DNA from: Anaerolineae bacterium
GTDB taxonomy: Bacteria; Chloroflexota; Anaerolineae; B4-G1; SLSP01
Direction of reading: 5' to 3'
Assembly (NCBI GenBank): GCA_021159805.1
Contig: JAGHDT010000278.1
Location: 1 to 5,330 of the forward strand
Length of the DNA: 5,330 nucleotides
The notes under the pieces were generated by a model. It did no database searches. It was not told the origin of the DNA and saw only the letters and a list, made by a program, of their open reading frames with translations. The translations under genes and the position numbers were made by a program. Each line of letters opens with the position of its first letter. Position 1 is the stretch's first letter. Below, one piece after another: positions 5,326 to 5,330 of the stretch.

Positions 5326-5330
5326 CTATA

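Overview
The window looks like a contig piece from a bacterium of moderate-to-high G+C content, probably anaerobic or microaerophilic. This rests on a complete rubrerythrin gene, Shine-Dalgarno sites, GTG starts and compact genes. A metagenome-derived lineage such as Chloroflexota or a sulfate-reducer-like group is a guess; nothing in the sequence fixes the taxon. All four convincing genes lie on the minus strand, so the region is best read from right (5330) to left (1).

Reading leftwards: the right edge holds a 16-bp perfect palindrome (5290-5325). It is followed by a 445-residue major facilitator superfamily (MFS) transporter (5267-3930, GTG start) of the monocarboxylate/oxalate-formate-like type. 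Next is a 379-bp spacer (3929-3551) with several inverted repeats and a possible small cysteine-containing ORF. Then comes rubrerythrin (3550-2975, GTG start) with all di-iron and rubredoxin ligands in place, followed by a compact hairpin.

About 1 kb (2974-1962) has no convincing intact gene. It contains a minus-strand reading frame broken by two close stop codons that sit in a short direct duplication, plus a possible frameshifted continuation. This is most simply read as decayed coding DNA of unknown origin. It also carries an 11-bp inverted repeat and two short direct repeats with 22-23 bp periods.

The left part holds a probable two-gene unit. The first gene encodes a 213-residue four-helix membrane protein with ten cysteines and a duplicated CSHC motif (1880-1239). 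The second is a FLVCR-like MFS transporter (1109 to the window edge, 3' end missing). The cysteine protein and its coupling to the transporter are the most interesting items: all its cysteine clusters are predicted on the same, probably cytoplasmic, membrane face, which suggests a metal- or redox-handling partner. That function is inference. No RNA gene, CRISPR array, transposase or integrase was recognised.
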